Shown here one piece after another: positions 53,801 to 61,837 of a DNA stretch of 64,000 bases. A program made the translations under genes and the position numbers. Within the stretch, counting starts at the first letter, position 1; the number at the start of each line of letters is the position of its first letter. The stretch spans positions 40,757 through 104,756 of the forward strand of contig JABFRU010000013.1 of assembly GCA_013140985.1 (NCBI GenBank), written 5' to 3'. The DNA comes from Chitinophagaceae bacterium. Lineage in GTDB: Bacteria > Bacteroidota > Bacteroidia > Chitinophagales > Chitinophagaceae. A model generated the notes under the pieces. It was not told the DNA's origin and searched no databases. It saw only the letters and a program-made list of their open reading frames with translations.

Positions 53801-54627
53801 TTTCTATTATCAGCGATAAAATGAAGGAAGTGAACCTGGGTAAACTCAATGAAGAAATAGTCTGGAACCGCAATGATGAGATTGGCGAATTGGTACAGGA
53901 GTATAATAAAATGGTAAACAAGTTGGGAGAGAGTGCAAGAGCTCTTGCAAAAAGCGAAAGAGAAGGAGCCTGGCGGGAAATGGCAAGACAAGTGGCACAT
54001 GAGATCAAGAACCCATTGACGCCGATGAAACTTAGTATTCAGCATTTGCAGAAAGCGATCAATAATAATCTTCCGAATGTAAAAGAACTATCCAGTAATG
54101 TAGCCAATACCCTGGTGGAACAGATCGATCATCTTTCTAAAATTGCTGCTGATTTTTCACAGTTCGCAAATATTGGAACTACGAAAGTTGAGCTGTTTGA
54201 TCTGCATGATGTGATTGCCTCTTTAAAAGACCTTTTTCATTCTGACCAGGATGTAGTTATGATTTGGTACCCGGTGAATGATAAAGCAATAGTGAATGCG
54301 GATAAAACACAAATGAACCGTTTGTTCACTAATCTTTTCACTAATGCGGTAGATGCCTGCGGGGATAATGGCGGCTGCAGGATTGAGGTCAATGAGAAAA
54401 GAGAAGACGATAAAATAATTATAAGTATTAAAGACAATGGAGAGGGGATACCTCCGGAGATGCAATCAAAAATATTCATGCCCAACTTTACAACTAAATC
54501 ATCGGGTACCGGGCTTGGACTTGCAATGGTGAAAGGAATAGTGGAACAGGCAAAAGGAAATATCTGGTTTGAAACAGAAAAAGGAAAAGGCACTACTTTC
54601 CATGTAGAGTTGCCGGTGGCTGACTGA
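50872..54627 (+). CDS. Large NtrY-like sensor histidine kinase
   Basis: 1251 aa, GTG start directly after the mazG stop. N-terminal helix (13-29), extracytoplasmic domain to about 220, then a cluster of about seven helices (225-490), a second extracytoplasmic domain (about 505-715), further helices near 725 and 775, a third sensor-like region (800-930), and a last helix followed by HAMP (about 960-1015). Kinase core: VAHEIKNPLTPMKLSIQHLQ with His1043, N-box LFTNLFTNAVDACG, DNGEGIPP, KSSGTGLGLAMVKGI. The HEIKNPLTPMKLS box is that of NtrY-type kinases. No regulator is adjacent; co-transcribed with mazG. Confidence 0.93.
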   Translation: MKLSLKNILRSKYSLLIIAVLLFALSFVFNKLYSNRSSVAKEVNVAEKYIHRQQNDFEGFLKDTALINRLLSNSESLQDFSKLTTKKYSIFLYAAEEFGTVDMKFWNDHVITPSQELLVKDDGEYFSKLSNGWYFTIKKTFIKESDGGKVVSYAMIPVQSDFFIETDYLPTEFVYSKVAGKRVLINVQETEFPVKSASGKILFYLDKKASGAVPYNDFTTILLRMGAILFFFLFIHMMAEATAIRWGPWKAVALLAGVLFLFRLFTYYFPAAFNLRQFELFSPQIYGSNFIQRSLGDLFINAALFCWIILFAWSKLQHRKDLAARFSLKIKWTAGIISLCLLILSTFLLASVIKSLVADSKISFDVTDFFGLNLYTLIGFIVLACLSISYYYFSQLLFRLIFPLFEGRKFLIYFAVSGAGLVWLTLRSGHTEVLFNLPVLCWLLIYIWLANKQGVIINRLRINIAGILSWIFIFSVSIAIIMLIENDKVGWEKRKRIAEKLAVQTDAASESLMSIAMEYLDNDFLQNNFHRFKDPDTGKIVRDSIIRNNYQGYLNKYDTRLYVYDSSNTGLYNEDATTYEALSTILNVQTKPTNRDGLYYYETAFDKFNYITRRDVTDSAGNKLGSFFIVSNYKNFSQDALFPELFKQFSQTDPEESPIYSTAIYDNDTLISPLGKYPFATSITPDQVPKDEFIQRTNGDFNELWHRAGNKKVVVIARKKETTIETITLFSYIFCSFLFLVAVVQFISFILRTALSRKKLRELLQLNIRTQVHSTIIFISIFSFIVIGIATISFFISRYSRNNSDKLSRTMKIMVNEMEKKLSEHNTFDDVLKIYDSVSNTGLQNLVNEVSDIHGVDVNVYDLAGDLWVSSEANVYNKGVLSKKIDPQAYYHLSRLRQIQHSQEERIGNFSYLSIYSPVRDNGRPYAYINIPSFTSKPELRQEISNFLVTIINLNAFIFLTAGLIALVITNRITRSFSIISDKMKEVNLGKLNEEIVWNRNDEIGELVQEYNKMVNKLGESARALAKSEREGAWREMARQVAHEIKNPLTPMKLSIQHLQKAINNNLPNVKELSSNVANTLVEQIDHLSKIAADFSQFANIGTTKVELFDLHDVIASLKDLFHSDQDVVMIWYPVNDKAIVNADKTQMNRLFTNLFTNAVDACGDNGGCRIEVNEKREDDKIIISIKDNGEGIPPEMQSKIFMPNFTTKSSGTGLGLAMVKGIVEQAKGNIWFETEKGKGTTFHVELPVAD

Positions 54628-54970
54628 TCTCTTTGTAGAACGCTTCAAGGTTTTGCGCAGCTTGTTTTGGAAAAGTAATATCATTCGCAAATACGAATAC
54701 TTCATCAGGTCCGAATTCTTTTTCAGCATTTAATTTTTCCCACTTATGCGACCATTCCGAATAATGTGTGATCAGGGATTGAATATCTCCCTGAAAACGG
54801 ATTGGCAGTAATGATCCGTTTTCCTTCAGCCATTGTAATGCATTGCCATTGTGTAATTTTAACTGTTGTGCAAGCTGAAATGGTTTCCCCTCATTGATGT
54901 ATTGACGGTAAGCAATAGCGGATCGATCAAGTATCGCTATCAGTTTTTCTAAAAATGCTTCATGTTTCAT
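54593..54970 (-). CDS. Hypothetical protein, 125 aa
   Basis: No family recognised. All-helical in look, with many aromatic and charged residues (AYRQYINEGKPFQLAQQLKL, YSEWSHKWEKLNAEKEFG). Its 3' end overlaps the kinase gene by 35 bp on the opposite strand. The reading frame is intact and looks like real coding sequence. Confidence 0.65.
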   Translation of the reverse strand: MKHEAFLEKLIAILDRSAIAYRQYINEGKPFQLAQQLKLHNGNALQWLKENGSLLPIRFQGDIQSLITHYSEWSHKWEKLNAEKEFGPDEVFVFANDITFPKQAAQNLEAFYKEISQPPATLHGK

Positions 54971-55233
54971 AATGGGTGGGCATTGTTTTATATGTATTTA
55001 CTTATGTTCCTCCAGACAAACAAACCATTGCGATAGTAACATTACTTTTTTCAAAAATAGGGAATGTACTATTCTTATAAGTAACTACTTAGCCACTCTT
55101 AAATTCATTTGGTATATGGTTAATTACCCGTCTTCTTTTTTTGTTCAATACTCTGTTGCAGCCCACTTTTACATCATCAATCCGTGATACCCTGTGAACT
55201 GAAACAAAATTTAGCCATCCTAAAAATTTTTGT

Positions 55234-55431
55234 ATGAAAGTTCAGCGTAATCCAAATCCAATGCCGGTCAAAAAGACCCCGGCAACTAAAGACCGTTCTG
55301 CCAAACTTAGCAGCGATGCTTTTTATCTCATCGCACTTGCTACTTTGCTAAAAAAGGAAACGGGAGGTGCTTCTTTGCTCAACTATCTTTTTCCAAAAGA
55401 AATAACCCGTAAAGAAAGAACCGCGGCCTGA
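55234..55431 (+). CDS. Hypothetical small basic protein
   Basis: 65 aa. Basic N-terminal half (MKVQRNPNPMPVKKTPATKDRSAK), then a helix SDAFYLIALATLLKKETGGASLLNYLF. No family recognised. It lies before the sigma factor gene on the same strand (103 bp gap). Confidence 0.5.
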   Translation: MKVQRNPNPMPVKKTPATKDRSAKLSSDAFYLIALATLLKKETGGASLLNYLFPKEITRKERTAA

Positions 55432-55534
55432 GATATAAACCTGCCGAAGAGCCACAGTTCTATCCGTACCTATGATCTGTTCAAAAATTCAACAACTGTA
55501 CAAATCCATCCTGTTAAACCAAAAAATCTTGTTT

Positions 55535-56407
55535 ATGAGTATGCGCCAGCTAAAAATTTCAAAGTCGGTAACAAGCAGAGAATCCGAAAGTCTTGGAAAG
55601 TATCTGCAAGAGATCAGTAAAGTGGATCTTTTATCACCAGAAGAAGAGGGAAAATTATTTTCATTGATTCAGAAGGGAGACAAAAATGCTCTTGATCACC
55701 TTACAAAAGCTAATCTCCGATTTGTAGTATCAGTAGCCAAGCAATACCAGGGGCAGGGTCTTTCACTATCCGATCTTATTAATGAAGGTAATATCGGTCT
55801 TATACAAGCTGCCAAAAAATTTGATGTGACAAAAGGGTTTAAGTTCATCAGTTATGCTGTATGGTGGATCCGCCAAAACATGTTACAGGCTTTGGCAAGC
55901 GATTCGCACCTGGTGCGATTGCCTTACAACAAGAAAGTATTGGGCAACCGCATTCAAAAAGCCAATGATGTTTTGGAACAATCATTGGAAAGAACCGCTT
56001 CTGCAGAAGAGGTAGCTGATTATTTGGGAGTGGATTCAGATGAAGTAGCTTCCCGGATGGCTATTCATGTAAAACATGTAAGCCTGGATAAACCATTTTC
56101 AGAAGATGAAGACAATACCTTAATGGATTCATTGCAAACAGCAGATGGTGTAAACGATTATGAGAAGGCATCTGAAGCCGGTTCATTTAATACAGAACTT
56201 GAGCGGGCTATGATGGTGCTGAATAAGCGTCAGAAAGAAGTTCTTTACTCTTATTTTGGGATTAATACGGGGTTCCCTATGAGTCTTGATGAGATTGCCC
56301 GTAATTACAACCTGACAAGAGAAAGAGTGAGGCAAATAAAGGATAAGGCCATTATGCTTTTAAAAAATAAAACAAATTATTATTTACTCAGAGGTTTTTT
56401 GGGATAA
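55535..56407 (+). CDS. Primary-like RNA polymerase sigma factor (RpoD/SigA family)
   Basis: 290 aa, the short form of Bacteroidota. Begins MRQLKISKSVTSRESESLGKYLQEIS. Region 2 is typical (FVVSVAKQYQGQGLSLSDLINEGNIGLIQAAKKFD, YAVWWIRQNMLQAL); region 3 and region 4 end with SLDEIARNYNLTRERVRQIKDKAIMLL. The C-terminus (KNKTNYYLLRGFLG) and several region 2.4/3 positions (ASDSHLVRLPYNKKVLGNR) differ from the housekeeping SigA that I would expect in this group. It may be a second, non-essential (group 2) sigma rather than the main one. Confidence 0.85.
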   Translation: MSMRQLKISKSVTSRESESLGKYLQEISKVDLLSPEEEGKLFSLIQKGDKNALDHLTKANLRFVVSVAKQYQGQGLSLSDLINEGNIGLIQAAKKFDVTKGFKFISYAVWWIRQNMLQALASDSHLVRLPYNKKVLGNRIQKANDVLEQSLERTASAEEVADYLGVDSDEVASRMAIHVKHVSLDKPFSEDEDNTLMDSLQTADGVNDYEKASEAGSFNTELERAMMVLNKRQKEVLYSYFGINTGFPMSLDEIARNYNLTRERVRQIKDKAIMLLKNKTNYYLLRGFLG

Positions 56408-56705
56408 ACCCTGGGCCCCACGATATCAGTAAAAACACTTAGCCGCCAATTTAACTTGATCAAAATCAAGAGCTAAGACTTGCAATTAAGAATTATTATT
56501 GTAACTTATATCTGAATTATCCTCACTCCGACATTCAATTCTATGATGATCAGGTTATATCTCTGTGCTGTAGTATCCGGCCATCATGATATGTGAAACA
56601 TGAATAAAGGGTTTACTTTTTTTTGATGTGTGCCGGTGAATAGTATAAAACTATTTTTTATACTATCTGCCTGACTATGACTGATAGTAAGATATACTGG
56701 CACAA
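56408..56705. other. Intergenic region with a hairpin
   Basis: No gene. An AT-rich inverted repeat, AGTATAAAA/TTTTTATACT around CTAT (about 56642-56664), lies 40 bp before the next kinase gene and could be an operator or terminator. Confidence 0.5.
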
Positions 56706-59279
56706 ATGAAAAGGCTCAATAGATACAACGCCTTTTTACCCGGTCGTTTTTCTTTTAAGAAAATGATAGCAGCATTTTTTATAGGTGTGCTGCTTGTTCT
56801 GGCGATCATTTTCTTTCTATTTCAAAAAAATAAAAAAATTGCATCTGATAATGCCCTGTCTGTTGAGCACACTTATGAAGTATTGGCTGTTGCAGAAAAG
56901 ATAAACACCTATGTAAATGAAATGCAAAGCGGTGCCAGGGGATATATCATTTCGGGCGATGAGAACTATCTTCCTTTATTTAATACCTCATCTGACAGTT
57001 TGAGTAAAGAGATAAACAAGTTCAGTGCATTAACAAAAGACAACTCTACTCAACAACTTCGGGCCGACACTCTCCGCACAATCAGGAATAACTACATCAC
57101 CTCAAAGAGGGAATTGATCAATATCCGTAAGCCGCAGGGCTTTCAGGTTGTACAGCAAATATTTGCACTTGACACAGGTAAGCTAATGATTGATAAAATG
57201 CGCCTGGTTATTAACGAAATGAAGCAGGAGGAGGATCGCTTGCTGGAGGAGCGCAAGGCAGCACAGGGGAAAGGGATACGTCAAACTTCTTTAATGACAT
57301 TGTTTTTGTTCATCGGTATCGGGTTACTTTTATTGTTTGCCTTTCTCGGAATTTATTATAATACCAAAGCAAGGGACAAAGCCGAAACAGCACTTAGAGA
57401 AAGCGAAGAGTTTGTAAAAGCAATTATCAACAATACAAGTAGCCCCATCACCATCCGGGATATTAAAGGAAGATATGTTTTGGTAAATAGACCCGTCACC
57501 AAATTGTTGCGGCATGAAGAGAATGAGATAATTGGCAAAAGTTCATATGATTTTTTGCCAAAAGAAATAGCTGAATTAGCAAAAAAAGCGGATGACAAAT
57601 GTATCCGTGAGGCGTCAACAACACACGATGAGATCAGCCTTGCTTTAGAGGACGGCGTCCATTATTTTTCAGTGAATAGGTTTCCATTGTTCGGAAATGA
57701 TGGTAAAGTAAATGCGGTAGGCACTCTTTCTACAGATATAACTACAATAAAAAAAGCTGAAGAGCAGATACGGGAAATGAATGCCAAGCTCGAAAAACTT
57801 GTCAAGGAAAAAACAAAAGAAGTAATTGAAAAGGAAACGCAATACCGATTCCTTATTGAGAATATGCGGGAAGGTATCCAGGTGCTTGGTTTTGACTGGC
57901 GGTATGTTTTTGTAAATAAAGCCGTGGTACATCAAAGTAAGTATTTAAAAGAGGAATTGCTTCAACGCACTATAATGGAAAATTATCCGGGTGTGGAAGG
58001 AACTGAATTATTCCGGGTGCTGAAGATCTGCATGGAAGAACGTATTCCTCAATTGATGGAAAGCGAATTCGTATTCCCTGATGGCACAAGGGAATGGTTT
58101 GAGTTAAGTATTCAGCCTGTTCCCGAGGGGATATTCATTCTTTCAATGGATATTACAGAACGGAAAAAGTCTGAAGAAAAATTAAATGCAAGCGAAAGCC
58201 GGTTCCGTTCTATTATCGAACAGTTCCCTTATCCTGTGGTTACCTATACTCCCGAAGGAGATTATATTGCTGCTAACAAAGCATGGGAAACCATGTGGAA
58301 GTATAAGCGGGAAGATGTAATTGGATATAATATCCGGAAAGATCCTCAAATGATATCTTCCGGGCTGTCTGTTACTGTTGAAAAAGCTTTTGCCGGAGAA
58401 GTGGCCACTTCAGAGCCATATTTATATGATCCCGCAGTGATAGGCCACAATAGTCCAAGAAGATGGATGCAGATGACATTGTATCCATTGAAAAATGATA
58501 AGGATAGAATATTGGAGGTTATCCTGATCTTGCTGGATATAACTGAAAATAAGGAAGCGGAAGAAAAATTAAAAAAATATGCAGAGCAATTGCAAAGCTC
58601 AAATACCGAGCTGGAAAGATTTGCTTATATAGCCAGTCATGATCTGCAGGAACCTTTGCGTATGGTAGGCAGTTTTTTGAATTTGCTTGAAGTTGAATTG
58701 GGGGACAAACTGGGTGAAACAGCGAAGAGCTATGTAACATTTGCTGTTGATGGGGCCGCCAGGATGAAAGTACTGGTAAATGACCTGCTTCACTATTCGA
58801 GGGTGGGTACTAACAGGGAGGCCTTTACAAACTTTGATCTGAATGAAATAATGGTATATGTACTCCGGGTTCATGATCAGGAGATCCAAAATACGGAGGC
58901 ATTGATAAAACTATCCCCCTTGCCAACCGTTACCGGTAACAAAGCACTTATCAGCCAGTTGCTAATTAATCTCCTCGGCAATGCATTAAAGTATCGTAGC
59001 AAAAAACAGCCTGTGATCGAGATTGGATATACTGAAGAAAATGACAGCCAGGTGTTTTTTGTAAAAGACAATGGCATTGGGATTGACCCCAAATTTTTCG
59101 ATAAGATATTCATCATTTTTCAGCGATTGCATACTAAAGGTGAATATCCCGGTACAGGCATCGGCCTGGCTATTTGTAAAAGGATCATCGAAGTACATAA
59201 GGGGAATATATGGGTAGAGTCAAAAGAAAATGAAGGCAGCACATTTTATTTCAGCATTCCAAAATCTATAAATACATGA
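56706..59279 (+). CDS. CHASE3-PAS sensor histidine kinase
   Basis: 857 aa. Membrane helix (20-40), CHASE3 domain (about 45-185, with the QSGARGYIISGDENYL core), second helix (200-220), three PAS domains (about 230-350, 385-495 and 500-620), then a phytochrome-type core: YIASHDLQEPLRMVGSFLN with His645, N-box LINLLGNALKY, DNGIGIDPKFFDKIF, PGTGIGLAICKRII. The ASHDLQEPLR box is that of bacteriophytochrome-like kinases, whose partner is often an Rcp1-like regulator; the next gene is one, overlapping by ATGA. First of a four-gene signalling cluster. Confidence 0.94.
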   Translation: MKRLNRYNAFLPGRFSFKKMIAAFFIGVLLVLAIIFFLFQKNKKIASDNALSVEHTYEVLAVAEKINTYVNEMQSGARGYIISGDENYLPLFNTSSDSLSKEINKFSALTKDNSTQQLRADTLRTIRNNYITSKRELINIRKPQGFQVVQQIFALDTGKLMIDKMRLVINEMKQEEDRLLEERKAAQGKGIRQTSLMTLFLFIGIGLLLLFAFLGIYYNTKARDKAETALRESEEFVKAIINNTSSPITIRDIKGRYVLVNRPVTKLLRHEENEIIGKSSYDFLPKEIAELAKKADDKCIREASTTHDEISLALEDGVHYFSVNRFPLFGNDGKVNAVGTLSTDITTIKKAEEQIREMNAKLEKLVKEKTKEVIEKETQYRFLIENMREGIQVLGFDWRYVFVNKAVVHQSKYLKEELLQRTIMENYPGVEGTELFRVLKICMEERIPQLMESEFVFPDGTREWFELSIQPVPEGIFILSMDITERKKSEEKLNASESRFRSIIEQFPYPVVTYTPEGDYIAANKAWETMWKYKREDVIGYNIRKDPQMISSGLSVTVEKAFAGEVATSEPYLYDPAVIGHNSPRRWMQMTLYPLKNDKDRILEVILILLDITENKEAEEKLKKYAEQLQSSNTELERFAYIASHDLQEPLRMVGSFLNLLEVELGDKLGETAKSYVTFAVDGAARMKVLVNDLLHYSRVGTNREAFTNFDLNEIMVYVLRVHDQEIQNTEALIKLSPLPTVTGNKALISQLLINLLGNALKYRSKKQPVIEIGYTEENDSQVFFVKDNGIGIDPKFFDKIFIIFQRLHTKGEYPGTGIGLAICKRIIEVHKGNIWVESKENEGSTFYFSIPKSINT

Positions 59280-59707
59280 ACAGGGAAATAAAAATTTTGC
59301 TGGTGGAAGACAATGAAGGCGACATTGTGCTTACCACACAGGCGTTTAAAAAAGCCAATGTAACGAACGGCGTTAATGTAGTAAAGGATGGCGATGAGGC
59401 TATGAAATATTTGAGAAAGCAAGACAAATACGGGAAAGCAGAAACACCGGATCTTATCCTGCTCGACATCAATCTTCCGAAGATGGATGGTATGGAAGTA
59501 TTAGCCGGGATCAAAAATGATGAAGATCTGAAAAGCATACCCGTAGTGATATTGACAACTTCTGATTCGGAGAACGATATTGTCAAATCATATAACAATC
59601 ATGCAAATTGCTATATCACCAAACCTGTTGACTTTAACAAATTCATTGAGGTGGTGCAATTGATAAAAGAATTTTGGATAAGTATTGTAAAACTACCGAA
59701 GCATTGA
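59276..59707 (+). CDS. Rcp1-like single-domain response regulator
   Basis: 143 aa. Receiver of the Rcp1/CheY-like type: LLVEDNEGDIVLTTQAFKK, Asp64 in LLDINLPKMDG, TTSDSENDIVKSYNNHANCYITKP. Such proteins partner with ASHDLQEPLR kinases. It overlaps the kinase stop by four bases (ATGA), so translation is coupled. Confidence 0.94.
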   Translation: MNREIKILLVEDNEGDIVLTTQAFKKANVTNGVNVVKDGDEAMKYLRKQDKYGKAETPDLILLDINLPKMDGMEVLAGIKNDEDLKSIPVVILTTSDSENDIVKSYNNHANCYITKPVDFNKFIEVVQLIKEFWISIVKLPKH

Positions 59708-59735
59708 AATGAAAGTATGAAGAATCATAATTAGC

Positions 59736-61184
59736 ATGCTAAAAGCAACGCAACCATATAATTTACTAGTGATTGAGGATAACCCGGGCGATTTTTTATT
59801 GCTGCAGCAATATTTGATAAGAAGCCAGTTACCCATTGGAAAAATTACTCATGCAGATAGAATGGCCCAGGTGCCCGGTCTTGTAAATGAAAACAAATTT
59901 GATATCGCACTACTTGATCTGAGCCTGCCCGATAGCCAGGGAGTTGATTCAGTAATAGCGTTGGATCACCTAATGCCGCAAGATCCGATTGTAGTCTTTT
60001 CAGGTATGTCCACCCTCGAAATAGCAATTGAGACGATCTCGCTGGGCGCACAGGATTATCTTATAAAAGGGGAGTTTGATGAAAAAATGCTGGCAAAAAC
60101 GATCCAGTACAGTATGGAAAGAAAGAGAACGATGGAGAAGTTGCTGGAAAGTAATGAACGGTTTCAATTTGTCAACAAAGCCACTCATGATACGATCTGG
60201 GAATGGAATTATGCCACCCGGCAGGGTGTTTGGGGAGAAGGATTCAGTAAGACATTTGGTTATCCTGCAGAAAAACAGCAATATGATGAGTTTTGGATAG
60301 AGGAATATATTCATCCGGAAGACAGGCAGCGGGTAATACAAAAAATACAGTATCATATAAATTCCGGCCTGGAGCGTTGGCAGGATGAGTACCGCTTTTT
60401 GAACTTTGACGGAACGTATAAAGATGTTTTTGACCGGGGATATATTCTATATGACATACAAAAAAAACCCTACCGGATGATCGGAGCTATGACCGATCTT
60501 ACAGAAAAGAAAAAACTTGAAGCTGAATTGGCTGATCAGCAGTTAAAGCAACAAAAATTGATAACTGAGGTCACTATACAAGCACAGGAAAAAGAACGGG
60601 ATGAATTGGGAAGAGAGCTGCATGATAACATTAATCAGATACTTGCCACAGTCAAAATGTACATAGGTATGATCAGGGATAAGGAGACTGTGCCCAAAGA
60701 CCTGATTTCTCAATGTCATGTCCTTATCAGCGAAACCATGGCAGAGATCCGGAAACTCTCTCATTCACTTGTATCGCCATCCCTGGGCGACATAGGCCTG
60801 GGAGAAGCTATACTGGAACTTGCCCGTGAGATCAATATGACCAATAAAATACAGGTTGAATTGATCAGCAATTTACCCAAAGATGATGCCATGGATAGCC
60901 GGCTTGAATTGATGTTATACCGGGTGGTGCAGGAGCAAATAAATAATATTCTTAAATATGCGGAGGCAAAAAAGGTAATAATCAGCCTGAAGAAGATTGC
61001 AGATGTTTTTTATTTAAGTATTTTAGATGATGGTATTGGCTTCGATGTAGCAAAGGCAGTCAAAGGTATTGGGTTAAAAAACATACGAAACAGGGTGGAA
61101 TATTATTCTGGTAGCATGAATATTATTTCCTCACCTGGTAATGGCTGCAATATTGATATCTCTATTCCTATTACTAAAAGCTAA
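59736..61184 (+). CDS. REC-PAS-HisKA_3 hybrid kinase
   Basis: 482 aa. Receiver at the N-terminus (VIEDNPGDF, Asp61 in LLDLSLPDSQG), one PAS/PAC domain (about 145-255) and a soluble HisKA_3 kinase core: LGRELHDNINQILATVKM with His296, MLYRVVQEQINNILKYA, DDGIGFD, GIGLKNIRNRVEY. No membrane segment, so cytoplasmic. It probably receives phosphate on Asp61 from an upstream kinase and passes signal to the NarL-type regulator that follows 5 bp on. Confidence 0.93.
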   Translation: MLKATQPYNLLVIEDNPGDFLLLQQYLIRSQLPIGKITHADRMAQVPGLVNENKFDIALLDLSLPDSQGVDSVIALDHLMPQDPIVVFSGMSTLEIAIETISLGAQDYLIKGEFDEKMLAKTIQYSMERKRTMEKLLESNERFQFVNKATHDTIWEWNYATRQGVWGEGFSKTFGYPAEKQQYDEFWIEEYIHPEDRQRVIQKIQYHINSGLERWQDEYRFLNFDGTYKDVFDRGYILYDIQKKPYRMIGAMTDLTEKKKLEAELADQQLKQQKLITEVTIQAQEKERDELGRELHDNINQILATVKMYIGMIRDKETVPKDLISQCHVLISETMAEIRKLSHSLVSPSLGDIGLGEAILELAREINMTNKIQVELISNLPKDDAMDSRLELMLYRVVQEQINNILKYAEAKKVIISLKKIADVFYLSILDDGIGFDVAKAVKGIGLKNIRNRVEYYSGSMNIISSPGNGCNIDISIPITKS

Positions 61185-61189
61185 CTACT

Positions 61190-61837
61190 ATGAAAAAGAT
61201 TTCCGTAGCAATAGTAGATGACCATAAGCTAATAAGAGAAATGTGGTCCCGTTTTTTTTCATCAAGAAGTGATATAGAAGTGATCGGGGAAAGCGGCAAA
61301 TTCGATGAAGCTATTGAAATGGTCAGGATCAAGAGACCTGATATTGTGCTATTGGATATTAACCTGGGCGGCGCTTCAGGAATTGATGCCGTACCGTTAA
61401 TAAGAAAATATTCACCGGGCACAAAGATCATTGCAGTTTCCATGCATACAACACCGGCCTATGCAAAAAAAATGATGCAGGCAGGCGCAAAAGCCTATGT
61501 TACAAAAAACTCATCGCAGGAAGAAATGTTCCTGGCAATAGAAGCAGTTATGAAAGGCGAAAAATATGTCTGTGCAGAGATAAAAGATATTTTGTCTGGT
61601 CAGTTATTAGGAGCTGATGAAGATCAACCCAGTATTAATGATCTTTCCTTACGGGAAATCGAGATCATTAAACTCATCAAAAATGGCCTTTCCTCCAAGG
61701 AAATTGCTGCTCAACTGAATATATCTGTTCGCACTATTGAAGTGCACCGGCATAATATCCTGAAAAAGCTGAAGCTTAAAAATGCAGCTTCGCTTATTAA
61801 CTACATCAATACATCTGATCTTTCTTTCAACGATTAG
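61190..61837 (+). CDS. NarL/FixJ-family response regulator
   Basis: 215 aa. Receiver with VDDHKLIREMW, Asp56 in LLDINLGGASG, AYVTKNSS; LuxR-type HTH (about 150-212) with LSLREIEIIKLIKNGLSSKEIAAQLNISVRTIEVHRHNILKKL. Last gene of the four-gene unit and likely its DNA-binding output. It overlaps the PolX-like gene tail-to-tail by four bases. Confidence 0.95.
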   Translation: MKKISVAIVDDHKLIREMWSRFFSSRSDIEVIGESGKFDEAIEMVRIKRPDIVLLDINLGGASGIDAVPLIRKYSPGTKIIAVSMHTTPAYAKKMMQAGAKAYVTKNSSQEEMFLAIEAVMKGEKYVCAEIKDILSGQLLGADEDQPSINDLSLREIEIIKLIKNGLSSKEIAAQLNISVRTIEVHRHNILKKLKLKNAASLINYINTSDLSFND

